Source: Pseudomonadota bacterium
Lineage (GTDB): Bacteria > Myxococcota_A > UBA9042
Direction of reading: 5' to 3'
NCBI GenBank assembly: GCA_005777155.1
Contig: SXNM01000081.1
Span: forward strand, 1 to 36,708
DNA: 36,708 nucleotides
Shown here: positions 36,127-36,708 of the stretch, piece after piece
How the letters are laid out: every line of letters starts with the position of its first letter
Position numbering within the stretch: position 1 is the first letter of the stretch
The notes under the pieces: generated by a model
Databases searched by the model: none
Seen by the model: only the letters and a program-made list of their open reading frames with translations
What the model was told of the DNA's origin: nothing
Program-made: the position numbers and the translations under genes

Positions 36127-36708
36127 ATGCCTAGCGCAGATCGTGCCCTCGTCGAGCGGATCGCCGCCGCGATATGGGACAAGAAAGGATTTGATGTCAG
36201 AGCCTACGACGTAGTCGGCGTCGTCGACTACACGGACGCAGTGGTCATCTGCTCTGCCGCCGCCGATCGCCACGCCAGCGCCATCGGTGACGGCGTCATC
36301 CAGCGCCTGCGCGACGATCTAGGCATGCGCACGGTCAGCGAAGAGGGCATGCGCGGCGGCCGGTGGATCTTGCTCGACTTCGGCGAGGTCGTGGTCCACG
36401 TCTTCCACCGGCCGGTGCGCGAGTACTATGACCTCGACCGCCTCTTCGCCGACTGCCCGCGCATCCACCTCGAAGAGCCGGCGTGGGTGCGCGAGATCAC
36501 GCCCTCGGACTTCGCCAGCGCTGACGATTTCGATGTCAGCGCGGACCGTTACGAGCTTGACTGGGATGGAGGCGACGATCGCGACGACGACGACGGGCAG
36601 GACGACGACGACGACGACGATCGCGACGACGACGACGGGCAGGACGACGACGACGACGACGACGACGCCGACGACGGGCAGGACGCCGACGACGACGACG
36701 ACGACGAC
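36127..36708 (+). CDS. rsfS: Ribosome silencing factor RsfS with poly-Asp C-terminal extension (3' truncated by window edge)
   Basis: Manual translation MPSADRALVERIAAAIWDKKGFDVRAYDVVGVVDYTDAVVICSAAADRHASAIGDGVIQRLRDDLGMRTVSEEGMRGGRWILLDFGEVVVHVFHRPVREYYDLDRLFADCPRI; no stop before window end, so missing from the ORF track. Confidence 0.9.
   Translation, partial: MPSADRALVERIAAAIWDKKGFDVRAYDVVGVVDYTDAVVICSAAADRHASAIGDGVIQRLRDDLGMRTVSEEGMRGGRWILLDFGEVVVHVFHRPVREYYDLDRLFADCPRIHLEEPAWVREITPSDFASADDFDVSADRYELDWDGGDDRDDDDGQDDDDDDDRDDDDGQDDDDDDDDADDGQDADDDDDDD
36574..36708 (+). repeat. GAC-rich tandem repeat in the 3' part of rsfS
   Basis: Two ~42-bp units beginning gac gat cgc (gac)4 ggg cag (gac)n, then a degenerate third; runs to window end. 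Confidence 0.9.

Noticed and set aside
36574-36708. Possible CRISPR or minisatellite array unrelated to coding
   Set aside because: The repeat is codon-phased within the rsfS frame, has no spacers, and is best read as a poly-Asp tail.

Overview
High-GC bacterial chromosomal window, probably myxobacterial/deltaproteobacterial judging by lipoprotein style and gene content; this is an inference and no taxonomic marker was checked. It mixes housekeeping genes (rnd, queE, coaX, birA, nadC, priA, rpsP, khpA, comF-like, map, proA, rsfS, xseB, a ROK kinase) with accessory genes for exported proteins. The accessory part consists of (i) a plus-strand run at 1.97-7.36 kb: one lipoprotein reading frame split by an in-frame TAG, followed by two tandem paralogous von Willebrand A-type lipoproteins with Cys-rich insertions; and (ii) a five-gene, same-strand block at 16.3-29.7 kb encoding large exported proteins: an IgGFc-binding-like protein, a 1.4-kaa protein with six IPT/TIG repeats plus a propeller-like domain, two further propeller-like lipoproteins joined by TAATG, and a protein with an Ig-like region and a novel C-terminus. 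This block is the best candidate for an undescribed surface system. An RsfS gene at the right edge is absent from the ORF track because it is open-ended; it carries an unusual poly-Asp tail encoded by a GAC repeat. No tRNA, rRNA, CRISPR array or transposon was recognised. All assignments are by eye, without database searches.
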